Shown one piece after another: positions 4,611 through 12,296 of a DNA stretch of 23,400 nucleotides. The notes below the pieces were generated by a model. It was given only the letters and a program-made list of their open reading frames with translations. It was not told the DNA's origin and did no database searches. Each line of letters starts with the position of its first letter. Position 1 is the stretch's first letter. A program made the position numbers and the translations under genes. Source of the stretch: a virus; the IMG/VR virus record IMGVR_UViG_3300008262_000616, positions 1 through 23,400 of that record. One strand, 5' to 3'.

Positions 4611-5476
4611 AACCTACTTTAATAGAAAAAGTCAGTAGAAAGACTTTTAAAATTAGAGAATCAGGTAGATCTAGCGATTATATAAGCCCCTCATTTGGTT
4701 TTGGCTGCTTACTAGAATGTGGCTACTGCTACATGAAGCGTCATAAACCAAAGGGGCTTAGTGTTGCTAAGAATACAGGTGATATACTAACAGAGATTAA
4801 TAATCATGCATTCTTTTATGCTGATGTTCCTAAACCTAATCAAACAGATGAACATTTTATTACTTACGATATTGCATGCAATGAGGACTTTGCGCTCCAT
4901 GCCAAGTATCATGATTGGGAAAGAATATTTGAATTCTTTCGCACGCATCCTATTGCAAAAGCTACACTTGCGACTAAAATAATACCTATTGACTTTCTAA
5001 AATACAATCCTGAAGGTAAAGTAAGAATTAGGTTTAGTCTAATGCCACAAAAGATATCAAGTATATTGGAGCCTAATACTAGTTTAATCATCGATAGAAT
5101 CAAAGCTATTGATGCATTTATAGATGCAGGCTACGATGTGCATGTTAACTTTAGTCCTGTAGTAGTATATCCTGGTTATTTAAAAGATTACGAAGAATTG
5201 TTTGAGATGTTAGAAAACTACGTGGATTATAAAGAGCAAGTAAAAGCTGAAGTAATCTTCTTAACTCACAATAAATCTAAGCATATTTACAATCTGATAA
5301 ATAATGTACCAGGTGAAGATTTATTATGGACTTTTGACAACCAAGAGACTAAAAATTCACAGTACGGCGGAGAGAATATTAGATATCAACTAGGCTTAAA
5401 AGCTAAATATATCCAAGACTTCAAAACTTTACATGATTTTATAATCCCTTGGAATACAATTCGTTACATTTTTTAA
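4607..5476 (+). CDS. Radical SAM protein, spore photoproduct lyase family
   Basis: The 289-residue protein carries the radical-SAM cluster motif CxxxCxxC (C34, C38, C41 in GFGCLLECGYCYMKRH), which binds the [4Fe-4S] cluster that cleaves S-adenosylmethionine. The surrounding SPSFGFGC..CGYCY and the later RIRFSLMPQK and VHVNFSPVVV segments are typical of spore photoproduct lyase-like proteins, which reverse a thymine dimer in DNA. Bacterial SplB is about 340 aa, so this is a compact version. C91 (YDIACNEDF), 50 residues after the cluster, is a candidate for the hydrogen-donating cysteine of that family. Bacteroidota do not sporulate, so the phage enzyme may repair UV damage in phage DNA or act on another substrate. 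It is translationally coupled to the upstream membrane-anchored protein. Confidence 0.85.
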   Translation: MKPTLIEKVSRKTFKIRESGRSSDYISPSFGFGCLLECGYCYMKRHKPKGLSVAKNTGDILTEINNHAFFYADVPKPNQTDEHFITYDIACNEDFALHAKYHDWERIFEFFRTHPIAKATLATKIIPIDFLKYNPEGKVRIRFSLMPQKISSILEPNTSLIIDRIKAIDAFIDAGYDVHVNFSPVVVYPGYLKDYEELFEMLENYVDYKEQVKAEVIFLTHNKSKHIYNLINNVPGEDLLWTFDNQETKNSQYGGENIRYQLGLKAKYIQDFKTLHDFIIPWNTIRYIF

Positions 5477-5485
5477 ACTATCTTT

Positions 5486-5671
5486 ATGCAGAAATTTAAA
5501 CTAATCTTTGTGGGAATAACAATAGGTATATTAATAAGCATCTTTATAGACAAAGCTACTTATAAGCCTGTTGTAGAAGAATACCACATTACTCTAACAC
5601 AGGATTGGGAAAAGACCTGTAACGCTCGTGAAAAAGCATATTATGAACACTTAATTAGAACTAGGCCATGA
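5486..5671 (+). CDS. Small membrane-anchored protein, 61 aa
   Basis: The 61-residue product starts MQKFKLIFVGITIGILISIF, a positively charged start and one hydrophobic helix (about residues 5-21) that serves as signal anchor. A charged ~38-residue tail follows, probably outside the cytoplasmic membrane or alpha-helical (TQDWEKTCNAREKAYYEHL). The layout of one span plus a helical tail is reminiscent of small spanin-like or accessory lysis proteins, but there is no lysis cassette nearby, so I do not assign that role. It starts nine bases after the radical-SAM gene and overlaps the next frame by ATGA. Confidence 0.7.
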   Translation: MQKFKLIFVGITIGILISIFIDKATYKPVVEEYHITLTQDWEKTCNAREKAYYEHLIRTRP

Positions 5672-5766
5672 TCAAAGAATTAGAATTCTGGCTTAAATAC
5701 ATTATAGTTATTGTGCTGATTGTGTACATACTTAAACGACTATCATGTTATGAATTTCTTTATTAA
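5668..5766 (+). CDS. Tiny membrane protein, 32 aa
   Basis: ATG 5668 overlaps the preceding TGA (ATGA), a coupling arrangement common in this genome. The product has an amphipathic start (MIKELEFWLKY), a hydrophobic helix (IIVIVLIVYIL) and the tail KRLSCYEFLY, giving a single-span micro-membrane protein of 32 residues. The stop is TAA at 5764-5766. No function can be assigned. Confidence 0.55.
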   Translation: MIKELEFWLKYIIVIVLIVYILKRLSCYEFLY

Positions 5767-5780
5767 CTAAACACAATACA

Positions 5781-6002
5781 ATGAAAACAGCAGTAGAATG
5801 GTTGGTAGAAAAATTTATGACTGAGAACACCACAAAGGAAGGTTGGCATGAAATCTTTGAACAAGCCAAAGAAATGGAGAAGGAGCAGAAGATTAAGTTT
5901 GCGGAAAATTGTTTAGACAAAGCATTAGACTTAGATATTAGAACTGCATTTTCTAATGTAGAAAAATACTACAACGAAACCTTTAAACAACAAGAACAAT
6001 AA
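5781..6002 (+). CDS. Small helical phage protein, 73 aa
   Basis: The 73-residue product begins MKTAVEWLVEKFM and contains FEQAKEMEKEQKIKFAENCL, a strongly charged amphipathic helix. Short proteins with the pattern TAVEWL..(I/F)..QAKEMEKEQ are common in Bacteroidota phages and prophages and are usually left as hypothetical. Its presence supports the host assignment. The protein is likely entirely alpha-helical and soluble. Its leader is TTAACTAAACACAATACA. The neighbours on both sides are also small accessory proteins, and nothing more specific can be concluded. Confidence 0.78.
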   Translation: MKTAVEWLVEKFMTENTTKEGWHEIFEQAKEMEKEQKIKFAENCLDKALDLDIRTAFSNVEKYYNETFKQQEQ

Positions 6003-6020
6003 ACCCCTAAATTTTTAAAT

Positions 6021-6215
6021 ATGACAAAGTACAAAGTAGTGCAAGTAGATGAGAATGTATTTGCTGTTAAAAAACGTGTATTATTCTTTTTTTGGTCTTA
6101 TGTAACAGTTTCTAACTATCCTCGAATAGTATGGACTTCTAACTCTTACAGAGGCGCAAAAGCATACCACACTTTATTGGTTAATAAAGTGAAAAACACA
6201 AAGAAAACTAAGTAG
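6021..6215 (+). CDS. Small basic protein, 64 aa, paralogue of the 22933 product
   Basis: The 64-residue basic protein reads MTKYKVVQVDENVFAVKKR, then LFFFWSYV, and later RGAKAYHTLLV with a Lys-rich tail. The order (Y)KV..., FA(V/I)xKR, an aromatic/hydrophobic strand, I-V-x-T, then AKAYxxxxV is repeated in the 55-residue product at 22933-23100 (YKVIPI, FAIAKR, LWVFIL, IVFTL, AKAAQAYI). This suggests two copies of the same small beta-rich domain. Function is unknown. Its TAG stop is immediately followed by a short hairpin and by the promoter of the replication operon. Confidence 0.7.
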   Translation: MTKYKVVQVDENVFAVKKRVLFFFWSYVTVSNYPRIVWTSNSYRGAKAYHTLLVNKVKNTKKTK

Positions 6216-6231
6216 TCAAATACCTTGACTG

Positions 6232-6262
6232 TTGCATAATTATTGTAAATTATTTATATTTA
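6232..6262 (+). promoter_or_regulatory. Bacteroidota-type housekeeping promoter
   Basis: TTG (6232-6234) is separated by 20 nt from TATATTTA (6255-6262), matching the known Bacteroidota vegetative sigma-factor pattern (TTTG near -33, TAnnTTTG near -7). It lies 67 bases upstream of the DNA polymerase start, in a spacer after a short hairpin (6214-6219 with 6225-6230). It probably starts the replication operon with host RNA polymerase. Confidence 0.6.
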
Positions 6263-6328
6263 CAGTTAGCTTTTTGTTTTCTAGTAAAATAGTAATTTAC
6301 TGATTATCAACCTAATAAGTTCCTACTT

Positions 6329-8338
6329 ATGATTTATTTAGTTACTAACCAGCAGAGTATGTTTACCTCTGCTGGTTATTCTTTGGCGACCGTCGAAGAC
6401 TCAATAAAATACCTCAAAACACTAGACATTATCGGTTTCGATACCGAGACTATGGGCTTAGACCCTTACACTAAACCTTTGCTGTCTATGCAGCTAGGTG
6501 ATGAACAAAAGCAGTATGTAGTAGACTGCATGACTGTAGACCCCAAAGTGTACAAAGATTTGCTTGAGAGCAAGGTTTTGATCATGCACAATGCAAAGTT
6601 TGACTTGAGATATCTATTTCACCATGGAATCGTGCCTACTAAAATCTTTGATACTTTTCTTATCGAGAGAATCTTGACTACTGGCATAGATACTGTTAGA
6701 AGATCACTTGATGCAGTAGTGTATAGATATTGCAAAATAGAACTTGATAAGACTGTACGTGGTCATATTCATCGTGAAGGCTTGTCTACAAGAGTTATTA
6801 AATATGCAGCTGACGACGTTAAGTATCTTCACCAGGTGATGAGAAAACAACAAGTAGCATTGCAAGAGAATAACTTAACACGTGCTGCTAGTCTTGACAA
6901 CGAGTTTGTTGTAGTATTAGCATATATCGAGTATTGTGGTTTCTATATGAATCCACAAGACTGGGCTAAAAAATGCGAAGAAGACAAAAAAGATCTTGAA
7001 GCTGTTAAGAAGAAATTAGATGATTTTATACTGACTAACCCTGAACAATATGCTGATTATATAGACAATCAGCTAGATTTATTTGCTCCAGGTGTGTCTA
7101 CTAAAATCAATTGGTCATCTTCTAAACAAGTAATAAGCTTCATGCAGTCTCTAGGCGTTGAAACACTTACTAAAGACAAAGAAACAGGCTTGTTTAAACA
7201 CTCTGTTGATAAGAAAGTCTTGGGTCCTCAGAAAAAGAAACACCCTATTATTCCTACGTACATAGAGTACACTGAGCATCAAAAAGTTGTGAGTACTTAC
7301 GGCGACAATTGGTTTAGTTACATTAACCCTGTCACCAAGAGAATACACAGTAACTTTACTCAGATTATGAATACGGGCAGGTTGTCCAGTGGTCAAAAAG
7401 CTAACAAAAAAACTAACATACCACAGGCACCTAACATGCAAAACATACCGAGTGATTCAAGAACTCGTAGTTGCTTCCAATCTCAAGAAGGTAATGTACT
7501 AATAGTAAGTGACTATAGTGGTCAAGAGCAGATTGTACTTGCCAACAAAAGTTTGGACAATGACTTGTTGTATTTCTATTCACAAGGCCTTGGTGATATG
7601 CATAGTTTCGTAGCATCAAAGATCTTTCCTGAGTTATCAGGATTGTCTTTGGATGAGATTAAAAACAATCACAAAGACAAGAGACAGATTGCTAAAGGTG
7701 CAGGCTTTGCTATTAACTATGGCGGCACAGGGATTACTATATCTCAAAACTTAAACATCTCTATGGAAGAGGGCGAGAAAGTATATCAAGAATACTTTAA
7801 AGCATTTCCTGGCTTAGCTAACTATTTTAAGCAAGAGAAGCAACGAGCGTTAAGTCTTGGTTACATAGAATTTAATCCTATTAGTCGTCGTAAATGTTTT
7901 ATTCCTTTCTGGGAAGATTACAAGAGACTACATGATGAAATCTATAAGACTACAGGATTCTGGGATGACTACAAGTATCACAAACAAGAAGAAACTGAAG
8001 AATTTCGACAGTTCTACAAACCTAAAGTGCGTGAGTATTTCATGAAGAAAGGCGATATTGAACGCATGTCATTGAATTATCCTATTCAAGGCTCTAGTGC
8101 TGACATCACTAAACTTGCAGGTATTTATTTCTTTAGGTATCTAATAGAAAAAGGTTTAGTATTCAAAGTCCTTATGCCTAATGTAGTACATGACGAATGG
8201 ATTGTAGAATCTCCCAAAGAACTTGCAGAAGAAATGAAAAACAAACTACAAGAATGCATGGAAGATGCAGGTAAAGTATTTTGTAAAGTTGTTAAACTAA
8301 AAGCTGACCCAATGGTGACAACACATTGGCAGCACTAA
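6329..8338 (+). CDS. polA: DNA polymerase family A with 3'-5' exonuclease
   Basis: This is the replicative polymerase of the phage, 669 aa and therefore shorter than bacterial Pol I because the 5'-3' exonuclease domain is absent. The proofreading domain is complete: Exo I DTET (D38, E40), Exo II HNAKFD (87-92) and Exo III YAADD (159-163). The polymerase domain shows motif A DYSGQE (395-400, catalytic D395), motif B R452..K456..F460..YG (464-465) and motif C VHDE (620-623). Motif A has SGQE in place of the common SQIE, a mild variant that keeps the Glu. It is the first gene behind the 6232 promoter and 12 bases ahead of an HTH gene. Confidence 0.95.
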   Translation: MIYLVTNQQSMFTSAGYSLATVEDSIKYLKTLDIIGFDTETMGLDPYTKPLLSMQLGDEQKQYVVDCMTVDPKVYKDLLESKVLIMHNAKFDLRYLFHHGIVPTKIFDTFLIERILTTGIDTVRRSLDAVVYRYCKIELDKTVRGHIHREGLSTRVIKYAADDVKYLHQVMRKQQVALQENNLTRAASLDNEFVVVLAYIEYCGFYMNPQDWAKKCEEDKKDLEAVKKKLDDFILTNPEQYADYIDNQLDLFAPGVSTKINWSSSKQVISFMQSLGVETLTKDKETGLFKHSVDKKVLGPQKKKHPIIPTYIEYTEHQKVVSTYGDNWFSYINPVTKRIHSNFTQIMNTGRLSSGQKANKKTNIPQAPNMQNIPSDSRTRSCFQSQEGNVLIVSDYSGQEQIVLANKSLDNDLLYFYSQGLGDMHSFVASKIFPELSGLSLDEIKNNHKDKRQIAKGAGFAINYGGTGITISQNLNISMEEGEKVYQEYFKAFPGLANYFKQEKQRALSLGYIEFNPISRRKCFIPFWEDYKRLHDEIYKTTGFWDDYKYHKQEETEEFRQFYKPKVREYFMKKGDIERMSLNYPIQGSSADITKLAGIYFFRYLIEKGLVFKVLMPNVVHDEWIVESPKELAEEMKNKLQECMEDAGKVFCKVVKLKADPMVTTHWQH

Positions 8339-8350
8339 ACTAAATTAACT

Positions 8351-8818
8351 ATGGCAGTATCTATAAAACTAAACACGATGTCTTATCGTGAAAGAATTCG
8401 CGAATTACGTCAAGAAATTAGATTATTCGAAGAATTAGAAACTTTAGAAGCATATTTTAAGCCATTGCGCAATGTAAATAATATGTATATGTTAGAATTA
8501 CGTAGAATCTACGCGCAAAAACTATACGACAAAGGCTTAACTTATTCAGAAATAGGTAGAACTTTTGGAATGACATATAATGTAGCAAAACGTGCTATGT
8601 TGAATCCTTCTAACCCTGCTACATTTAGAGCTATTAAAGATCTACATGCTAAATGGTTAAAAGATAATGTCTATCCTGTGACCTATGATGGTAGAGTTTA
8701 TGATTCTGTAACTACAAACACAACGCCTTACATTAGGCCGTTTACTTTAAAACCTGTTAAAAAATATGCAAAAGAGAACGTTAGTGCAATCTACGGCTAC
8801 GGAGTCAATCATTGCTAA
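8351..8818 (+). CDS. Helix-turn-helix protein, 155 aa
   Basis: Residues 10-35 form a charged helix (SYRERIRELRQEIRLFEELE), possibly a short coiled coil. Residues about 55-83 contain a homeodomain-like helix-turn-helix: AQKLYDKGLTYSEIGRTFGM then TYNVAKRAM. This pattern (GLTYSEIGRTFG) is typical of DNA-binding domains of the Trp-repressor/resolvase type. The C-terminal ~50 residues are less structured. It may be a transcription or replication regulator of the operon. ATG 8351 is preferred; an internal ATG at 8378 is possible. The 3' end overlaps the helicase start by 53 bases, so expression of the two is probably coupled. Confidence 0.75.
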   Translation: MAVSIKLNTMSYRERIRELRQEIRLFEELETLEAYFKPLRNVNNMYMLELRRIYAQKLYDKGLTYSEIGRTFGMTYNVAKRAMLNPSNPATFRAIKDLHAKWLKDNVYPVTYDGRVYDSVTTNTTPYIRPFTLKPVKKYAKENVSAIYGYGVNHC

Positions 8819-9917
8819 TAAATTTAAAGGCATAATTGAAGTAGCACCGCGTGTAGGCAAGAGTAAAATAGTAATCGATGCTCTAAACACAGTAGAAGCT
8901 AACCTGAAAGTACTTATTACTGCACCAAGAAAAGAAATATTCGAGAGTTGGAAGAAAGAGTTTGAAATTTGGGGATTAAGAGAGAATATTTCTGTTGATT
9001 TCTTGTGGAGTAATAGTCTGAAGAAGAACAAAACTGCATATAATCTGATTATATGTGATGAGGTTCATGCTTACAATCTAAATGTCCTTAGTTTGCTTAC
9101 ACTAGAGCAAGCTAAGGGCACTAGGATACTGAGCATTACAGGTACTTTAGATGGCAATACTCAGTATTTGTTAGAGACTATGTTGAAGCAAGAAGTGTTG
9201 TATACCTACACTGTTGCCGAAGCTATCGAAGATCAAATTGTAGCTGATTATGAAATCATATGTGTAGGCTGTAATTTAGATAGCACACTGAGCTATGTAC
9301 AAGCAGGTAATGCTGAGAAACCATTTACACAGACAGAGTTAGCAGCTTATACTTATTGGAATGATGCATATCAAAAAGCAAAAGCAAGACAGCAGTGGAG
9401 CTCTTTAAGATTCCTAATGTCTAAACGTTTGGATGTAATCTACAATTCTAAGACTAAACTTGAGGCAACTAAGAAAATCTTATCTTTGCAAGACAGAGCA
9501 ATTTCTTTTTCTGGGCGCCAAGAAATAGCCGATCAATTAGGAGATGAATCTTTCCACAGTAAAGCTGATAAAACTGCATTAGATCGCTTTAAAGCAGGCA
9601 AAATTAACAAACTGAGCGTAGTTTCTATGGTCTCAATGGGTGTTACTATTACCGATCTTAAAGTAGCAGTGTTTAATCAACTTAAAAGTGAAGAAAATCT
9701 TGCTATTCAACAAGCTATGAGGGTAATGAATATGGAAGGAGGCAAGAAAGCCACCATCTATATTGTGTACTTAAAAGGCACACAGGATGAAGTATGGATG
9801 CTATCTGCATTACAAGGATTTGATCCTAATAAAATCAAAAAAATAGACTTAAAAGACTTACCAGATGGAAATAGTACTAAACCTAAAAGAGTTAACAAGA
9901 AAAAGTCTGTGTCCTGA
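8766..9917 (+). CDS. Superfamily 2 DExH helicase
   Basis: The 383-residue protein has the ordered SF2 motifs: I APRVGKS (27-33), Ia TAPRKE (52-57), II DEVH (98-101), III TGT (125-127), a motif IV-like ISFSGRQE (246-253), motif V MGVTITDL (291-298) and motif VI QQAMRVMN (315-322). In motif VI the second arginine of the usual Q..R..R pattern appears to be Asn. It is a short single-unit helicase comparable to UvsW-type phage helicases that remodel forks and recombination intermediates. ATG 8766 is kept despite the 53-base overlap, because the segment before motif I (VQSTATESIIANKFKGIIE) has the length expected for the Q-motif region. Confidence 0.88.
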   Translation: MQKRTLVQSTATESIIANKFKGIIEVAPRVGKSKIVIDALNTVEANLKVLITAPRKEIFESWKKEFEIWGLRENISVDFLWSNSLKKNKTAYNLIICDEVHAYNLNVLSLLTLEQAKGTRILSITGTLDGNTQYLLETMLKQEVLYTYTVAEAIEDQIVADYEIICVGCNLDSTLSYVQAGNAEKPFTQTELAAYTYWNDAYQKAKARQQWSSLRFLMSKRLDVIYNSKTKLEATKKILSLQDRAISFSGRQEIADQLGDESFHSKADKTALDRFKAGKINKLSVVSMVSMGVTITDLKVAVFNQLKSEENLAIQQAMRVMNMEGGKKATIYIVYLKGTQDEVWMLSALQGFDPNKIKKIDLKDLPDGNSTKPKRVNKKKSVS

Positions 9918-10425
9918 TGAGTATGTACTGTTGTATTTGATGTATCACAAAGATTTTGATACGATTCTGACTTTATACGGAGCAAAACATGCTCTAAAAT
10001 TAAGGGAAGAATTAAAGAATTCTGGGTATATACTAGACGCTTCTGGAAAATTTACAGAAACTAAGCTTAGCAATAAGCATGTAGAGAAACTCTTGCACAT
10101 AAGAACAGACAAAGTAAATTTTTGGGAGTTTTATAACTGCTACCCTGTCAAGGTTGGATCTCGCATTCTTCGTAGTGCGGGGCCAACCTCTCAGGTAGCA
10201 TTAAAACACGAGAAAAAATACTTGGCTCGTATTAAAACACAGGAGCAACATCAGCATGCAGTTGCTAGCATAGAAGCCTATGTGGCTAAAGTAATCCAAA
10301 CAGGCAAACAGCAATATCTGCCTAACATGGAAACTGTAATGAATAATTCATTATGGGAACAATGGGGAGAGTTTATACAGCCGTTTGGAGCTGAAGGACA
10401 AGATTGGAATTCTCAAGTAATTTAA
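9865..10425 (+). CDS. Putative replication organiser / helicase loader
   Basis: The 186-residue protein starts with a winged-helix-like domain (PDEYVLLYLMYHKDF, then ALKLREELKNSGYI, about residues 8-78). It ends with a helical region carrying YLPNMETVMNNSLWEQW (151-167), which resembles the Y(I/L)P..TFLN...WE signature at the C terminus of phage replication organisers that load DnaB-type helicases. A DnaB-type helicase lies two genes downstream. The start at 9865 overlaps the previous gene by 53 bases but keeps the whole N-terminal helix; ATG 9940 would cut into it. The assignment rests on motif pattern and gene order. Confidence 0.6.
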   Translation: MEIVLNLKELTRKSLCPDEYVLLYLMYHKDFDTILTLYGAKHALKLREELKNSGYILDASGKFTETKLSNKHVEKLLHIRTDKVNFWEFYNCYPVKVGSRILRSAGPTSQVALKHEKKYLARIKTQEQHQHAVASIEAYVAKVIQTGKQQYLPNMETVMNNSLWEQWGEFIQPFGAEGQDWNSQVI

Positions 10426-10430
10426 TAAAT

Positions 10431-10619
10431 ATGAATATAACAATAGACTTAGAAGAGGCAATCCTTACATTGGCTAAAGAAAAAGCTCTTTATAATTTTA
10501 CAGATAACTCAGTAAGTTATGAAGAAGCTTTGCTAACAGACATAGGCCCGCAATTAGTAGAAGCAGTTATAATGTACAGCAGATACTACAGGCGAATATT
10601 AACGTCCTTAAAAAAATAA
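10431..10619 (+). CDS. Hypothetical protein, 62 aa
   Basis: I choose ATG 10431 (MNITIDLEEAILTLAKEKAL), which follows the previous stop and has an A/T-rich leader; an upstream ATG 10404 would overlap it. The product is a small, mostly alpha-helical, acidic protein with a basic end (YYRRILTSLKK). It sits between the putative loader and the DnaB-type helicase, with five bases to the next start. It may be an accessory replication factor, but there is no recognisable motif. Confidence 0.68.
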   Translation: MNITIDLEEAILTLAKEKALYNFTDNSVSYEEALLTDIGPQLVEAVIMYSRYYRRILTSLKK

Positions 10620-10623
10620 TCAA

Positions 10624-11697
10624 ATGGCTAAAATCAAATATTGGGATAGGCTAAAAGAAAGTATTGAACGTGGTAAACACGGTCTCAATACAGGCATACC
10701 TTTCCAAGGCTTTACTACTTTAAGTAATCAGATAAAGAATATTCAACAAGGTCGTTATGATTTAATTTTTGCAGGTACCAGCGTCGGTAAAACAGCGTTT
10801 GTAAATTCTACTTATGTGTATGGTGCTATAGAGTTTCTACAAAATAATCCTGGCTATATCCATGATATCGAGATTATTTACTATTCTCTAGAGATTCCAC
10901 CTGAGCATCAGATTGCTAAGCATATTGCTAGTTTGATATGGAGAAACCACGGTGTACTAACATCAGTAGACGAGATACTTTCTAGAGGTAATTTGCTTAT
11001 CCGTCCTGAAGTCGAAGCATTGATAGATTTATATCAATCACAGATGGAAGAGATACAGGATAAATATCTGCACTTTAGAAGCTCGTTGAATCCTGATTTC
11101 TTGTACAAAGACTTAATTACTTATGCTGAGAGTCGTGGGCAAGTAGTAAAGAGTCCTGAAGGTTTGATAGTTGATTATGTGCCTAACAATCCAGGCTTAA
11201 TTACTCTAGTAGTAATAGACCATATTGGTCTTATAGGCTATAACAACTACAAAGACCTCAAGGAAGCTATCGACAAAGCATCTAGAACTTTAGTGTTCTT
11301 TAGAAACATGTTTAACTTCAGCCCTGTAGTAATCTCGCAGATTAACCGTAGCTCCGAGCAAATGGATCGTAGAGAAAATGATAGTTGGATGCCTATGCTC
11401 AGTGATATCAAAAACACTGGTAACGTAGCAGAAGACTGTAATACTGCTATCGGCATTGCTAGTCCGTTTTACTACGGCGTAGATAAGTGTCTGGGCTATG
11501 ACATTACTAAGTTTAAGAATCGCTACAGACTTGCTAAAATCTGCAAGAATCGTGACGGCGACGTAAATCTCTTGGCTAGCTTCCTGTTTATAGGCGAGTT
11601 TGGCGGTTATTATCAACTACCAAAAGCTGAAGATATGATGGGTAAGCCAGAAGAACTACGTAAAATCGACGATTATTATCGCTCACTAAACTCCTAA
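10624..11697 (+). CDS. dnaB: Replicative DNA helicase, DnaB/SF4 type
   Basis: The 357-residue protein is a RecA-fold hexameric helicase that unwinds the fork 5'-3'. Visible motifs are Walker A GTSVGKT (51-57), H1a YYSLEIP with Glu 90, Walker B LVVIDH (195-200), H3 ISQINRS (237-243), H4 MLSDIKNTG..AEDCN (258-273) and a late KNRDGDVN segment equivalent to the KxRxG of DnaB. Only about 45 residues precede Walker A, so the N-terminal DnaB scaffold domain is missing, as in several compact phage helicases. It lies directly after the putative loader region and three bases before the next gene. Confidence 0.93.
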   Translation: MAKIKYWDRLKESIERGKHGLNTGIPFQGFTTLSNQIKNIQQGRYDLIFAGTSVGKTAFVNSTYVYGAIEFLQNNPGYIHDIEIIYYSLEIPPEHQIAKHIASLIWRNHGVLTSVDEILSRGNLLIRPEVEALIDLYQSQMEEIQDKYLHFRSSLNPDFLYKDLITYAESRGQVVKSPEGLIVDYVPNNPGLITLVVIDHIGLIGYNNYKDLKEAIDKASRTLVFFRNMFNFSPVVISQINRSSEQMDRRENDSWMPMLSDIKNTGNVAEDCNTAIGIASPFYYGVDKCLGYDITKFKNRYRLAKICKNRDGDVNLLASFLFIGEFGGYYQLPKAEDMMGKPEELRKIDDYYRSLNS

Positions 11698-11699
11698 TT

Positions 11700-11993
11700 A
11701 TGATAGTAGAAAAATATGAGTGGGTTAAGAAACAACTCACAGATTTCCCTGCGCTAAGAGATAGTAACGAGCGGCTGTATTATCGATACTTACTAGCAAT
11801 GGGTTATGATGTAGACACTAAGACTGCTAAGGAATTCTTAAAAGATATGGAAGCTAGAAGCATACCGTATCTAGATTCTGTAAGCAGAGCTAGTCGTAAA
11901 GTACAAGAAGAGCATCCACACTTACGTGGAGAGTTGTACAACAAACGTAAAGTAAAACAAGAGCAAGTAAAAGAAGAAATCCAAAGTATGTAA
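11700..11993 (+). CDS. Small phage protein, 97 aa
   Basis: The 97-residue charged protein has the pattern FPALRDSNERLYYRYL, then SRASRKVQEEHPHLRGELY. Short proteins with an LR(D/N)S..L...Y...G start and an RA(S/R)RK(V/I)Q...P.LR end are frequent in the early regions of phages, where they are uncharacterised; I rely on remembered pattern and not on a search. The second segment is basic and helical and could bind nucleic acid. It begins three bases after the helicase stop and ends one base before the next ATG. Confidence 0.72.
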   Translation: MIVEKYEWVKKQLTDFPALRDSNERLYYRYLLAMGYDVDTKTAKEFLKDMEARSIPYLDSVSRASRKVQEEHPHLRGELYNKRKVKQEQVKEEIQSM

Positions 11994-11994
11994 T

Positions 11995-12246
11995 ATGCAG
12001 TTAACTTTTAAAGACTGGGGTAAGCCCCATGGAATCGCAGGAAGTATTAAATCAAACGATCCTAAAAAATCTAAAGAAGAAGCAGAAAGAATTCTATTTT
12101 ATCAAGAAGAATTAACTCCACAAGGAGGAAGATTCGAGCTTTTTAGAGAACCACAGCACACAGATGAAGATGTCAATAGAGCCAAAAGTTGGCTAAGACA
12201 TAACCTTGATGTAGTAAGCATTAAAGTGGTCAAAGCTCTTGTATAA
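11995..12246 (+). CDS. Hypothetical protein, 83 aa
   Basis: The 83-residue product begins MQLTFKDWGKPHGIAGSIKS and has charged, Lys/Glu-rich segments and a C-terminal beta-type stretch (LDVVSIKVVKALV). There is no membrane span and no recognisable motif. It starts one base after the previous stop and is the last gene before an internal promoter, which overlaps its final codons (TTG at 12239-12241). It is probably co-transcribed with the helicase genes. Confidence 0.7.
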   Translation: MQLTFKDWGKPHGIAGSIKSNDPKKSKEEAERILFYQEELTPQGGRFELFREPQHTDEDVNRAKSWLRHNLDVVSIKVVKALV

Positions 12247-12269
12247 TCTAGATTTTTTGCGTATCTTTA
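12239..12269 (+). promoter_or_regulatory. Bacteroidota-type promoter before the recombination genes
   Basis: TTG (12239-12241), 20 nt, TATCTTTA (12262-12269) repeats exactly the geometry of the promoter at 6232-6262. It lies 28 bases before the start of the Sak4-like gene at 12297. It would give the recombination/ssDNA-binding genes extra expression inside the long operon. Confidence 0.55.
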
Positions 12270-12296
12270 TTAAGTAATCTAATCAAAAATTTATTT

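Noticed and set aside
5471-5488. Promoter-like TATCTTTA just before ATG 5486
   Set aside because: It overlaps the start codon region and has no suitably spaced TTG; the gene is most simply co-transcribed with 4607.
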